Shown: positions 1-6,894 of the stretch, in pieces
How the letters are laid out: every line of letters starts with the position of its first letter
Position numbering within the stretch: the stretch's first letter is position 1
From: DATIHT01 sp035480415
GTDB lineage: Bacteria > Patescibacteriota > Microgenomatia > Curtissbacterales > GWA2-41-24
Assembly (NCBI GenBank): GCA_035480415.1
Contig: DATIHT010000025.1
Coordinates: forward strand, 1-12,410
Direction of reading: 5' to 3'
Length of the DNA: 12,410 nt
Program-made: the position numbers and the translations under genes
The notes under the pieces: generated by a model
What the model saw: the letters and a program-made list of their open reading frames with translations, nothing else
Told to the model about the DNA's origin: nothing
Databases searched by the model: none

Positions 1-2
1 TG

Positions 3-77
3 CAGAAATCGCCAACAGCTGAAAATGCACCTTCGCCGGTTAGTTTTTCTCCTCCTCCAGATCAGTACTTGCATTGA
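3..77 (+). CDS. C-terminal tail of an upstream protein (partial)
   Basis: An open frame enters from the left edge and ends at TGA 75-77, giving 24 residues rich in proline and serine (it contains APSPVSFSPPPDQYLH). The composition looks like a disordered C-terminal tail. The other two forward frames give either an early stop or an unlikely run of Leu/Arg/Cys. The family cannot be recognised from so little. The stop codon overlaps the predicted -35 box of the lysS promoter, so the upstream gene is packed tightly against lysS. Confidence 0.45.
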   Translation, partial: QKSPTAENAPSPVSFSPPPDQYLH

Positions 78-103
78 TTCATAGCCTCATTTAACTGTAT
101 ACT
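74..103 (+). promoter_or_regulatory. lysS promoter, near-leaderless
   Basis: TTGATT at 74-79 (4/6 to the sigma-70-type -35), an 18-bp spacer and TATACT at 98-103 (5/6 to the -10) form a good housekeeping promoter. Transcription should start about 6-9 bases after the -10, at 110-112, while the lysS ATG is at 113. The mRNA would therefore have no leader or only 1-3 nt. No SD-like purine run precedes the ATG, which agrees with leaderless translation. Confidence 0.6.
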
Positions 104-112
104 CTAAGCACA

Positions 113-1573
113 ATGGAGCCCCTTGATAAGCTAAAAAAAGCACGCCTGGAAAAACTTGAGGCGATTAAAAAACTAAAAATAGATCCTTTTCCTGCAAAAA
201 GCGACAAAAAACAGACAGTAGGGGAAGCTATAAAGTCTCAAGGGAAAAATATCCAAACTGCAGGCAGAATTCTTGGTATTAGGGGTCATGGAGGTTCAAG
301 CTTTATGGACCTTGTAGACGAATCCGGTAAAATCCAACTTTTTTTCTCCAAAGATCAGTTGTCTGATGTCAGTAGTAAGTTGTTGGAGCTTCTTGATATT
401 GGGGACTTTATTCAAGTTGAAGGAAAAGTCGATAAAACAAAAGCAGGCGAAGTCACCATTTTTGTTGAAAAACTCGGAATTCTTACAAAATCGTTAAGAC
501 CGCTTCCGTCAACATGGTACGGGCTAAAAGATATTGAGGAAAGAAACAGAAAAAGATATTTGGACCTGTTAATAAATGAAGGCGTAAAGGATGTTTACGA
601 GAAAAGGTCGCAAATTGTTTATTCGATTCGCAAATTCTTGGTTGAGGAAAAGGGATATTACGAGGTCGAAGACCCGGTATTACAAAGTCTTTATGGTGGC
701 ACAAGGGCAAAACCATTCAAAACTCACCACAACACTCTAGGCATGGATCTTTTTCTTCGAATATCAAACGAGCTATATCTCAAAAGATTAATAGTTGGCG
801 GTTTCGAAAAAGTTTTTGAAATGGGTCATACATTTAGAAACGAGGGAATGGATAAAAATCATAATCCCGAATTCACTATGCTCGAGACCATGCAAGCTTA
901 TGCTGACTATAACGACAACATGGACTTGATTGAGGAAATGTTTGAGTATGTTGCAAACAAAGTATTCAAAACTACAAAAATTAAATATCAAGACAATGAA
1001 CTAGATTTCAAAAGGCCATGGAAAAGAATTAAACTCTCAGATCTTTTTAAAAAACACACAGGTGTTCACATCGATGAAGTAGACACACTAGAAAAAGCCA
1101 CAGCCCTTGCCAAAAAGTTAGGGGTGCCAGTTAAGGATTTCATGACAGACGGGGAGATACTGCTGGAGATTTTTGAGAAAAAATGCACAACTGAGCTGAT
1201 TCAGCCTACATTTATTTATGACTACCCTACTGATTTCTATCCTTTGGCAAAACCAAAAAGAGACAATCCTAAATTTGTTGAGAGCTTCGATATTTATGTT
1301 GCTGGTATGGAGATGGGAACAAACTATAGTGAACAAAATGACCCTCAAGCACTAAGAGCAGCATGGGAAAAAGAAAAGGAAAAAGCAAAAGCAGGTAATC
1401 CAGAAGCACAGATAATAGACGAAGATTTCCTGGAAGCTCTCGAATATGGCATGCCCCCAACATCTGGAATCGGGCCTGGAATAGACAGATGGGTAATGGT
1501 GATGACAAATTCTCAAAATATTTCAGATGTGATATTTTTCCCGACATTAAGACCAAAAAAGGAAACAAAATGA
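113..1573 (+). CDS. lysS: Lysine--tRNA ligase (class II LysRS)
   Basis: Cytoplasmic class II aminoacyl-tRNA synthetase that activates lysine with ATP and charges tRNA-Lys. The 486 residues match the family length. An N-terminal OB-type anticodon-binding domain spans about 46-125 (AGRILGIRGHGGSSFMDLVD). The catalytic core has motif 2 at 241-258 (FRNEGMDKNHNPEFTMLE) and motif 3 near the end (GIGPGIDRW, Arg459). The start at 113 gives a typical N-terminus and sits just after a strong -10 box. One oddity is ISDVIFFP near the C-terminus, where most LysRS read IRDVI.FP, so Ser471 replaces an arginine. The TGA stop overlaps the next start in ATGA, suggesting translational coupling. No T-box leader is possible because the predicted 5' leader is essentially absent. 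Identification is secure. Confidence 0.97.
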   Translation: MEPLDKLKKARLEKLEAIKKLKIDPFPAKSDKKQTVGEAIKSQGKNIQTAGRILGIRGHGGSSFMDLVDESGKIQLFFSKDQLSDVSSKLLELLDIGDFIQVEGKVDKTKAGEVTIFVEKLGILTKSLRPLPSTWYGLKDIEERNRKRYLDLLINEGVKDVYEKRSQIVYSIRKFLVEEKGYYEVEDPVLQSLYGGTRAKPFKTHHNTLGMDLFLRISNELYLKRLIVGGFEKVFEMGHTFRNEGMDKNHNPEFTMLETMQAYADYNDNMDLIEEMFEYVANKVFKTTKIKYQDNELDFKRPWKRIKLSDLFKKHTGVHIDEVDTLEKATALAKKLGVPVKDFMTDGEILLEIFEKKCTTELIQPTFIYDYPTDFYPLAKPKRDNPKFVESFDIYVAGMEMGTNYSEQNDPQALRAAWEKEKEKAKAGNPEAQIIDEDFLEALEYGMPPTSGIGPGIDRWVMVMTNSQNISDVIFFPTLRPKKETK

Positions 1574-2169
1574 AAACAAACGCACTTAAAAATATTTTGA
1601 AAGTCTTTTTAACTCTTCAGTGGGCAAAAGAACTGCCAAGGCAAGGATTTATCGCACTCGGTTTTAAAAGGAACGAGGCGGATTCCGTTGCGGCCCATTC
1701 TTGGGCAACAGCAATGCTTGCGTATTTACTCTCTTCCGAAATGAAAAAAGGCGGCCAAAAAATAGACGTTGATAAAGTAGTTAAAATGGCGCTTTTCCAC
1801 GATATGGCAGAAACTATAGTTGGCGACGTTGGAACATTTGTTAAGGGTATGGCCAAGGGAGCATTTGCACCAATCGAGGAAGAAGGACTTAAGTGGTTAG
1901 TCGCAGATCTTCCCGAAAAAGAAGAAATAGTAAAACTGGTCGAGGAGTACATGAAAAGACAAACACTAGAAGCAAGACTTGTTAAAGTTTGTGACAATCT
2001 GGACGCTCTTGCGCAGGCAAAAGGTGTTCCCGCAGCATTCCCTGCTCTAAAGTATTTCAAAGAGGTTTACCACATTACCAAAATTCCATGGCACAAACAG
2101 GCAGTAGAAATGATTCTAAAAGACGAAGTAGAACCGGAAAGGAGTTGGCAGGAAGATGCTGGACATTAA
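1570..2169 (+). CDS. HD-domain phosphohydrolase, YfbR/HDDC2-like
   Basis: A 199-residue metal-dependent phosphohydrolase of the HD superfamily. Visible ligands are His43 (in AAHSWA), His77-Asp78 with Glu81 and Asp86 (LFHDMAETIVGDV), and Asp142 (CDNLDALAQA). This pattern and spacing resemble the YfbR/HDDC2 branch, whose E. coli member removes phosphate from 5'-deoxynucleoside monophosphates; the exact substrate here is not shown by sequence. The frame is open upstream to an ATG at 1489, but those codons lie inside lysS. The ATG at 1570 gives the expected family N-terminus and the 4-nt ATGA overlap with lysS. The 3' end overlaps serS by 14 nt. It probably acts in nucleotide clean-up in the cytoplasm; its place between two synthetase genes may only reflect operon packing. 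Confidence 0.85.
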   Translation: MKTNALKNILKVFLTLQWAKELPRQGFIALGFKRNEADSVAAHSWATAMLAYLLSSEMKKGGQKIDVDKVVKMALFHDMAETIVGDVGTFVKGMAKGAFAPIEEEGLKWLVADLPEKEEIVKLVEEYMKRQTLEARLVKVCDNLDALAQAKGVPAAFPALKYFKEVYHITKIPWHKQAVEMILKDEVEPERSWQEDAGH

Positions 2170-3376
2170 GTTTATCCGGGAAAATGCGAAATTAGTTGAG
2201 GAGGGGGCAAGACAAAAAGGTTATCCAACCGACGTCGAAAAGCTTCTTAAAGTAGATGACCAAAGAAGAAAATTAATAGAAGAAGTCGACAAGTTAAGAA
2301 GCGACAGAAACAAAGCCGCAAAAGAAAGAGACGAAAAAACCGGATCTAAAATAAAAGTTGAATTAAAACAAAAAGAAGTCGATTTAGAAAAATTAAACGA
2401 AGATTTTTATAAACTTGTTCGCCAAGTTCCAAATTTACCAAAAGACGACGTAAAGCCCGGAACAAGCGAGGCAGAAAACGAAGTTTTAAGACAAGTTGGA
2501 GAGAAGCCAAAATTTGATTTTGAACCCAAAGACCATCTCGAGTTAGGTGTTGCTTTAGATTTAATCGACACAGATACCGCATCAAAAATTTCCGGTCCGC
2601 GCTTTGGCTATCTTAAAAACGAACTGGCTCTTTTAGAATTTGCTCTTATAAACTTTGTGATGGATCTTTTGGTAAAAGAAGGATTTATTCCAATTATTCC
2701 TCCGGTAATAATTAACAAAAACGTTGCCGAAAATTTAGGCTATCCGGAGTATGCAACCGGTGAAGGCTATACGGTTGACGATCAATATTTAGTCGGGACT
2801 GCAGAACACTCAATAGTTCCAATGCATGCAGATCAGACATTCAAAGATTCTGATCTTCCAAAAAGATATGTCGGTTTTTCAACAGCCTTCAGAAGAGAAG
2901 CGGGTTCTTATGGTAAAGATACACGGGGAATTTTCCGTGTTCACCAGTTCGACAAAGTAGAAATGGTTACTTATGTATTGCCGGAAGATGAGGACAAAGA
3001 ACATGAATATTTATTGTCACTGGAAGAAAAAATAGTTCAAGAACTAGAGCTTCCTTATCAGGTAATTAAAATGTGTACAGGAGATTTAGGTTTTCCAACT
3101 GCGAGAAAATATGACGTTGAGACGTGGATACCCTCACAGCAAAAATACAGGGAAACGCATTCAGCGTCAACAAATAGTGATTTCCAATCAAGACGCCTTA
3201 ATATCAAATACCAAAACAAAGGGAAAAAGGATTACGTATATATTTTGAACGCAACAGCAGTAGCAATAGGTAGAACACTAATTGCAATTATGGAAAATTA
3301 TCAGCAAAAAGATGGTTCTATAATTGTTCCCGAAGTTTTACAAAAGTATACAAACTTCAAAAAAATCCCCGGTTAG
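2156..3376 (+). CDS. serS: Serine--tRNA ligase
   Basis: Class II synthetase that charges tRNA-Ser (and tRNA-Sec where present). The 406 residues are slightly short for bacterial SerRS. The N-terminus MLDIKFIREN is characteristic and fixes the start. Residues about 28-95 form the charged helical hairpin that reaches the long variable arm of tRNA-Ser. The core has the TxE serine-binding motif at 215-217 (GTAEHS), motif 2 at about 245-265 (FRREAGSYGKDTRGIF) and motif 3 around 370-377 (AIGRTLIA). Family members usually read NGS/NGT before motif 3; here it is NATAVA, a mild variant. AAAGGAG about 10 nt before the ATG may act as an SD. The gene starts 14 nt inside the HD gene, so it is probably co-transcribed and coupled. 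Confidence 0.96.
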   Translation: MLDIKFIRENAKLVEEGARQKGYPTDVEKLLKVDDQRRKLIEEVDKLRSDRNKAAKERDEKTGSKIKVELKQKEVDLEKLNEDFYKLVRQVPNLPKDDVKPGTSEAENEVLRQVGEKPKFDFEPKDHLELGVALDLIDTDTASKISGPRFGYLKNELALLEFALINFVMDLLVKEGFIPIIPPVIINKNVAENLGYPEYATGEGYTVDDQYLVGTAEHSIVPMHADQTFKDSDLPKRYVGFSTAFRREAGSYGKDTRGIFRVHQFDKVEMVTYVLPEDEDKEHEYLLSLEEKIVQELELPYQVIKMCTGDLGFPTARKYDVETWIPSQQKYRETHSASTNSDFQSRRLNIKYQNKGKKDYVYILNATAVAIGRTLIAIMENYQQKDGSIIVPEVLQKYTNFKKIPG

Positions 3377-3389
3377 GTTAAAATTAACC
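3376..3389 (+). promoter_or_regulatory. Possible -10 element in a small inverted repeat before the 51-aa ORF
   Basis: GGTTAAAATTAACC directly follows the serS stop and forms an inverted repeat (GGTTA/TAACC). Its centre reads TAAAAT (3379-3384, 5/6 to a -10 box). The ORF start at 3393 lies 8 nt further on, a spacing that would make its mRNA leaderless. No convincing -35 box is seen, so read-through from lysS may supply most transcription. Confidence 0.35.
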
Positions 3390-3392
3390 CCC

Positions 3393-3548
3393 ATGAGATT
3401 GGATCTGCCCGAAGAAGAAATTGGGTACGTAAAAAAGAGAAACCGAATCAAAAAACTTTCTCCCAAAACTCACCAGATTGCACATGAATCGGGGAGATCC
3501 ACGAAAAGCTTGTGGGCAAAAATTGTGGAAAGATCAAAACGTAAATAA
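3393..3548 (+). CDS. Small basic protein of unknown function (51 aa)
   Basis: Not recognised. The 51-residue product begins with an acidic patch (MRLDLPEEEIGY) and becomes strongly basic (VKKRNRIKKLSPKTH, ending VERSKRK). There is no membrane segment or signal peptide, so it is probably a soluble cytoplasmic protein that could bind nucleic acid or the ribosome; that is inference. The frame is also open back to 3324, but that part lies inside serS, and the ATG at 3393 fits the 16-nt gap after serS and a possible -10 box. No SD is present. The TAA stop shares its last base with the secA ATG (TAATG), so its translation could feed secA initiation. It is judged real because it exactly fills the gap between two housekeeping genes. 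Confidence 0.65.
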   Translation: MRLDLPEEEIGYVKKRNRIKKLSPKTHQIAHESGRSTKSLWAKIVERSKRK

Positions 3549-6412
3549 TGCTTGGAATACTTTCAAAAATTCTAGATTCTAACGATAAACAGGTTAAAAA
3601 ACTTGAACCAATTGTTCAGGCTATAAATTCTCAGGAAAAAAAGTTTGAAAAGTTAACAGACGCCAAACTAAAAGAAAAAACTGCAGAATTTAAATTGCGC
3701 CATTCGCGAGGTGAAAGTCTAGATGATCTCCTTCCGGAAGCCTACGCTGCAGTGCGTGAAGCTTCCAGGCGAACACTTGGCATGCGCCATTTCGATGTTC
3801 AGCTGCTTGCGGGTATAGCACTTCATCAGGGAAAGATTGCAGAACAAAAAACCGGTGAGGGCAAAACATTAACCGCGTCCCTGCCGCTTTACCTAAACGC
3901 CATCGCCCAAAAAGGTGTCCATCTGGCAACAGTTAACGATTATCTTGCAAGAGTCGGTCTTGGATGGATGGGACCAATCTATTCCGCACTTGGTATCACA
4001 GCCGGGGTTGTTATGCAGGAAGCTGCATTTATGTATGACCCAAAATTTGAAGACAAAAAACAAATAGACTGGCGGCTGCGCCACTTACGTCCCCTCACAA
4101 AAAAAGAAGCATACGCTACAGACATTACCTATGGCACAAACAACGAATTTGGTTTTGATTATCTTCGCGACAATATGGTTTGGGATCTGGATGAGATGGC
4201 CCAACGTGGTCACAACTTTGCAATTGTAGACGAGGCAGACTCGATTCTTATCGATGAGGCAAGAACCCCGCTTATAATCTCGTCTCCGGCAGCACAGGCA
4301 ACAGATAAATATTTTCAATTCTCAAAGCTTGTAGGGCAATTGACTCCCGACGAAGACTACATAATCGACGAGAAGCTGAAAACAGCAAGTTTAACGGAAG
4401 CAGGCATCGAAAAGGTAGAGAAAAAATTAGGCGTCTCAAATTTATACGAAAAAGACTTTGCAAGTATCCATCACATTCAGCAGGCGCTTCGTGCTAAAAG
4501 TTTGTTTCATATAGATAAAGATTATGTCGTCAAAGACGGAGAAATCATAATTGTTGACGAATTTACAGGTAGGTTGATGCCAGGCAGACGGTGGTCAGAA
4601 GGCCTGCACCAGGCAATAGAAGCAAAAGAAGGTGCAAATGTCCAACAGGAATCTCAAACGCTGGCAACCATTTCTTTTCAAAATTATTTCCGTCTTTACA
4701 CAAAACTTGCCGGTATGACAGGAACTGCAGCAACAGAAGCGGAAGAATTCCACAAAATTTATGACGTGGAAGTTGTAACAATTCCGACAAACAAACCAAT
4801 GATCAGAAAAGACAATTCGGACGTTGTCTATAAAACAAATAAAGCAAAATTTACCGCAATTGCAGACGAAATTAAAAATAGAAACAACACAGACCAGCCG
4901 GTTTTAATTGGTACAACATCAATCGAAAAAAATGAATATCTATCATCGCTCCTCAAGAAAAATGGTGTTAAACACCAGATCCTAAATGCCAAAAACCATC
5001 AAAGAGAAGCAGAAATAATATCAGAAGCCGGCAAGAAAAGTGCTGTCACTCTGGCAACAAACATTGCCGGTCGTGGAGTCGACATTATTTTGGGTGGCCC
5101 GGCACCGACAGACAAATTAGGCAGGCCCATTAATAAAGGGAAGGAATACCAAAAATGGCAAAAAGACCACGACGAAGTAATCGAACTTGGTGGACTGCAT
5201 GTTATCGGAACCGAAAGGCACGAGGCAAGAAGGATTGACAATCAGCTAAGAGGAAGGGCCGGTCGTCAGGGCGACCCTGGATCCAGCAAATTTTACGTTT
5301 CACTGGAAGACGATATTATGAGGCTTTTTGGCGGAGACCAGATTGCCAGAATTATGACCGCCTTTAAACTTCCGGAAGACACGCCGATTGAACATTCTAT
5401 GGTTGGAAAAGCAATTGAAAACGCCCAAATAAAAGTTGAAACTCACAATTTCGATACTCGTAAACATTTAGTCGAATACGACGACATTGCAAACAAACAG
5501 AGAGAAATTATATATGGCAACAGAAAAACAGTTTTAGAAGCTGTCAAAGACGACCAAAAAGCAAAAGAAGTAAGGGGCGAGATTCTGGACAAAATCGACA
5601 GAGAAATTGAAAATCTTGTTGCCGCCAACGCAGCCGAAGGTATCTCGACAAAAGAACACGAAAGAATCCTTAAGGAATTCACAACGATAATCCCTTTCGA
5701 CTCAAAATCGGCAGAAAAATTGTCAGAAGACACAAAGAAACTATCTTCACCGGAAAAATTATCGGAATTTCTCAAAAATGTTATCTCACAAGTTTACGAA
5801 ACTCGAGAAAAATCACTTGGTGAAAAAACGGCAAGAGATATAGAAAAATTTGTAAACCTCTCCGTTATAGATACACTTTGGATTCAGCACTTAGACACAC
5901 TGGACGATTTAAGAGAAGGTATCGGTCTTCGGGCAGCCGGTCAGCGGGATCCTTTGGTTGAGTACAAACAAGAAGCGTTCTCACTGTTTGAAAAATTAGT
6001 TGCAAGTATCGATTTTGAAATAGCCCACAGAATTTTCAAAGTTCAGGTTAATCAACAGCCACAAATCGAGCAAATAGAGCAAAAAGGAATCGAGATTCAT
6101 CAAGAACCAACTTTAGGGTCATCGAGTAATCAGGATACTGGGTCACTGGAAGAGCATGATCCCGCTAACCCCGTTACCAGACAACCCGATGACCAGGAGA
6201 GAGACCCTATGGAAATGACTGATGAACAATTAGACGCAGAAATCGCACGATTAGAAGCAATAGAAAAAGGCCAGATAAGCACTAACTCACCATTTGGTAA
6301 CAACAAACCTATTAAAGTGGAAAAAATCGGCAGAAACGACCCCTGCCCTTGTGGGTCAGGTCTTAAATGGAAAAAGTGTGGCCTGATTAACGCTCCTCAA
6401 CACAGAAACTAA
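3548..6412 (+). CDS. secA: Preprotein translocase ATPase SecA
   Basis: Motor of the Sec pathway; it binds preproteins at the inner face of the membrane and drives them through SecYEG with ATP. At 954 residues it is somewhat longer than average. Walker A is KTGEGKT (101-107) and the DEAD box is 228-231 (IVDEADSILIDEARTP). The preprotein cross-linking region, LAGMTGTA, ATNIAGRGVDI, QLRGRAGRQGDPG and the helical scaffold/wing (WIQHLDTLDDLREGIG) follow in normal order. An extra segment of about 20-30 residues lies near 156-187, just before AYATDITYGTNNEFGFDYLRDN. A long charged linker leads to a C-terminal zinc tail, DPCPCGSGLKWKKCG, with Cys933, Cys935 and Cys944; the usual fourth ligand (His or Cys after the third Cys) is Gly945. 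No SD precedes the ATG, which overlaps the previous stop as TAATG. No terminator follows directly. Confidence 0.98.
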   Translation: MLGILSKILDSNDKQVKKLEPIVQAINSQEKKFEKLTDAKLKEKTAEFKLRHSRGESLDDLLPEAYAAVREASRRTLGMRHFDVQLLAGIALHQGKIAEQKTGEGKTLTASLPLYLNAIAQKGVHLATVNDYLARVGLGWMGPIYSALGITAGVVMQEAAFMYDPKFEDKKQIDWRLRHLRPLTKKEAYATDITYGTNNEFGFDYLRDNMVWDLDEMAQRGHNFAIVDEADSILIDEARTPLIISSPAAQATDKYFQFSKLVGQLTPDEDYIIDEKLKTASLTEAGIEKVEKKLGVSNLYEKDFASIHHIQQALRAKSLFHIDKDYVVKDGEIIIVDEFTGRLMPGRRWSEGLHQAIEAKEGANVQQESQTLATISFQNYFRLYTKLAGMTGTAATEAEEFHKIYDVEVVTIPTNKPMIRKDNSDVVYKTNKAKFTAIADEIKNRNNTDQPVLIGTTSIEKNEYLSSLLKKNGVKHQILNAKNHQREAEIISEAGKKSAVTLATNIAGRGVDIILGGPAPTDKLGRPINKGKEYQKWQKDHDEVIELGGLHVIGTERHEARRIDNQLRGRAGRQGDPGSSKFYVSLEDDIMRLFGGDQIARIMTAFKLPEDTPIEHSMVGKAIENAQIKVETHNFDTRKHLVEYDDIANKQREIIYGNRKTVLEAVKDDQKAKEVRGEILDKIDREIENLVAANAAEGISTKEHERILKEFTTIIPFDSKSAEKLSEDTKKLSSPEKLSEFLKNVISQVYETREKSLGEKTARDIEKFVNLSVIDTLWIQHLDTLDDLREGIGLRAAGQRDPLVEYKQEAFSLFEKLVASIDFEIAHRIFKVQVNQQPQIEQIEQKGIEIHQEPTLGSSSNQDTGSLEEHDPANPVTRQPDDQERDPMEMTDEQLDAEIARLEAIEKGQISTNSPFGNNKPIKVEKIGRNDPCPCGSGLKWKKCGLINAPQHRN

Positions 6413-6480
6413 AAAAGTTCCTTACATTTTTATTACCCTTTTCTGCTTTATCTCTTTTAATTTTTCAGTTAAATAAAACC

Positions 6481-6540
6481 ATGACAACAATTCTAATTCC
6501 TGCATATCAAGACAAGGATTTCCAAGGGGGTGAGATTTAA
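6481..6540 (+). CDS. Possible leader micro-ORF (19 codons)
   Basis: ATG at 6481 opens a 19-residue frame, MTTILIPAYQDKDFQGGEI, ending TAA at 6538-6540. It has no SD. TTAAAT at 6469-6474 ends 6 nt before the ATG and could be a -10 giving a leaderless start, but no -35 box is clear. Its last codons (CAA GGG GGT GAG ATT TAA) contain the SD of the next ORF, whose ATG is one base beyond the stop. Ribosomes finishing here would be placed to re-initiate. Whether a peptide is made is uncertain. Confidence 0.25.
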   Translation: MTTILIPAYQDKDFQGGEI

Positions 6541-6541
6541 T

Positions 6542-6610
6542 ATGTTTGACCCAAACCAAACAGACCAAACCGACGAAGATTCAAAATCAGAAGATTTACC
6601 GCAAATGTAA
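6542..6610 (+). CDS. Micro-ORF with strong SD, acidic 22-aa product
   Basis: A 22-codon ORF starts at 6542 behind AAGGGGGTGAG (6524-6534), close to the full anti-SD complement and 7 nt from the ATG. That is far stronger than the initiation signals of the large genes here. The peptide is polar and mostly acidic (MFDPNQTDQTDEDSK at its start, ending LPQM), with no membrane segment, so a membrane toxin is unlikely. I do not recognise it. It could be a real small protein or a translated regulatory ORF. Confidence 0.45.
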   Translation: MFDPNQTDQTDEDSKSEDLPQM

Positions 6611-6618
6611 TTTAGATC

Positions 6619-6724
6619 TCGCTGGGAAGAGTAATGAGCTTCCAAAACAATAACAAGAGAATGTTCAACTTCCCAGCGATATGAATCAAAAACAGGGGAT
6701 TCACTTAATTGAAAGGGAGGTGAG
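6619..6724 (+). promoter_or_regulatory. Candidate RNA switch that can mask the SD of the next micro-ORF
   Basis: Hand-folding shows competing pairings. (a) TCGCTGGGAAG (6619-6629) and CTTCCCAGCGA (6669-6679) are a perfect 11-bp inverted repeat. (b) GGAAG (6625-6629) can instead pair with CTTCC (6639-6643). (c) The distal strand TTCAACTTCCC (6664-6674) can pair with GGGAGGTGAG (6715-6724), the SD of the ORF at 6733: about 10 pairs including two G-U, with one bulged A. Pairing (a) would free the SD; (b) would free the distal strand to mask it. This resembles translational attenuators or riboswitch expression platforms. No ligand-binding class is recognised. Confidence 0.4.
6634..6684 (+). CDS. 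Possible 16-codon leader ORF inside the RNA switch
   Basis: ATG at 6634 encodes MSFQNNNKRMFNFPAI, ending in TGA. GGGAAG lies only 4 nt upstream, a poor SD spacing. The frame spans the hairpin segments 6639-6643 and 6669-6679, so ribosomes moving through it would open the structures that control the downstream SD, as leader peptides do in attenuation systems such as ermC. This is suggestive only; a 16-codon ORF is easily found by chance. Confidence 0.2.
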   Translation: MSFQNNNKRMFNFPAI

Positions 6725-6732
6725 ATTGAAAA

Positions 6733-6801
6733 ATGGCAGGAAATAAAAATAGTGGCAGACGAAAAAAAGATCAAAGCCAGGACACATCTGAATCACATTA
6801 A
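6733..6801 (+). CDS. Micro-ORF with strong SD, basic 22-aa product
   Basis: A second 22-codon ORF starts at 6733, 8 nt after GGGAGGTGAG (6715-6724), again almost a full anti-SD match. The peptide starts basic (MAGNKNSGRRKKD) and ends polar (DTSESH), with no hydrophobic stretch. It resembles the basic N-termini of nucleic-acid-binding proteins, but no family can be named. The SD can be masked by upstream RNA, and an intrinsic terminator begins 33 nt after the stop. Position, SD quality and terminator make it look like the last gene of this transcript. Confidence 0.45.
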   Translation: MAGNKNSGRRKKDQSQDTSESH

Positions 6802-6834
6802 AAAAGACAAAAAAACGGCAGATCAACAGCAGAG

Positions 6835-6869
6835 CAAACAGATAACGAAAGTTACCTGTTTGTTTTTTT
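6835..6869 (+). terminator. Intrinsic (rho-independent) terminator
   Basis: CAAACAGATAAC (6835-6846) pairs with GTTACCTGTTTG (6851-6862) as a 12-position stem with one A-C mismatch. It is capped by a GAAA tetraloop closed by C-G and followed by seven T (6863-6869). This is the clearest terminator in the window. It would end transcription of the secA/micro-ORF unit and separate it from uppP. Confidence 0.85.
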
Positions 6870-6894
6870 GTAGACTTTCTGGCATCATTTACAA

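Larger units (their letters stand above)
6413..6894 (+). other. Region without a large gene, secA to uppP
   Basis: About 480 bp that no large ORF explains. The first 65 bases are T-rich with no hairpin or terminator, so secA transcripts probably run on. Then come up to four micro-ORFs, an RNA segment with competing pairings, and an intrinsic terminator at 6835-6869. The last 25 bases carry the uppP start region. I see no tRNA, tmRNA tag, RNase P or SRP RNA core motif and no T-box motif here. Each element is listed separately. Confidence 0.6.

Noticed and set aside
1489..1569. Longer start for the HD-domain gene
   Set aside because: The extra 27 codons lie wholly inside lysS in another frame and match nothing in the family; the ATG at 1570 gives the usual N-terminus and an ATGA junction.
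6733..6801. Resemblance of the start MAGNKNSGRRKKD to phage terminase small subunits
   Set aside because: The ORF is 22 codons with no further similarity and no phage genes nearby; basic N-termini look alike by composition.
6542..6801. Type I or II toxin-antitoxin pair made of the two 22-codon ORFs
   Set aside because: Neither peptide has a hydrophobic helix or a recognisable toxin or antitoxin motif.
6413..6870. Known structural RNA (tmRNA, RNase P, SRP RNA, T-box)
   Set aside because: None of the diagnostic core motifs is visible, and the region contains SD-ORF units instead.
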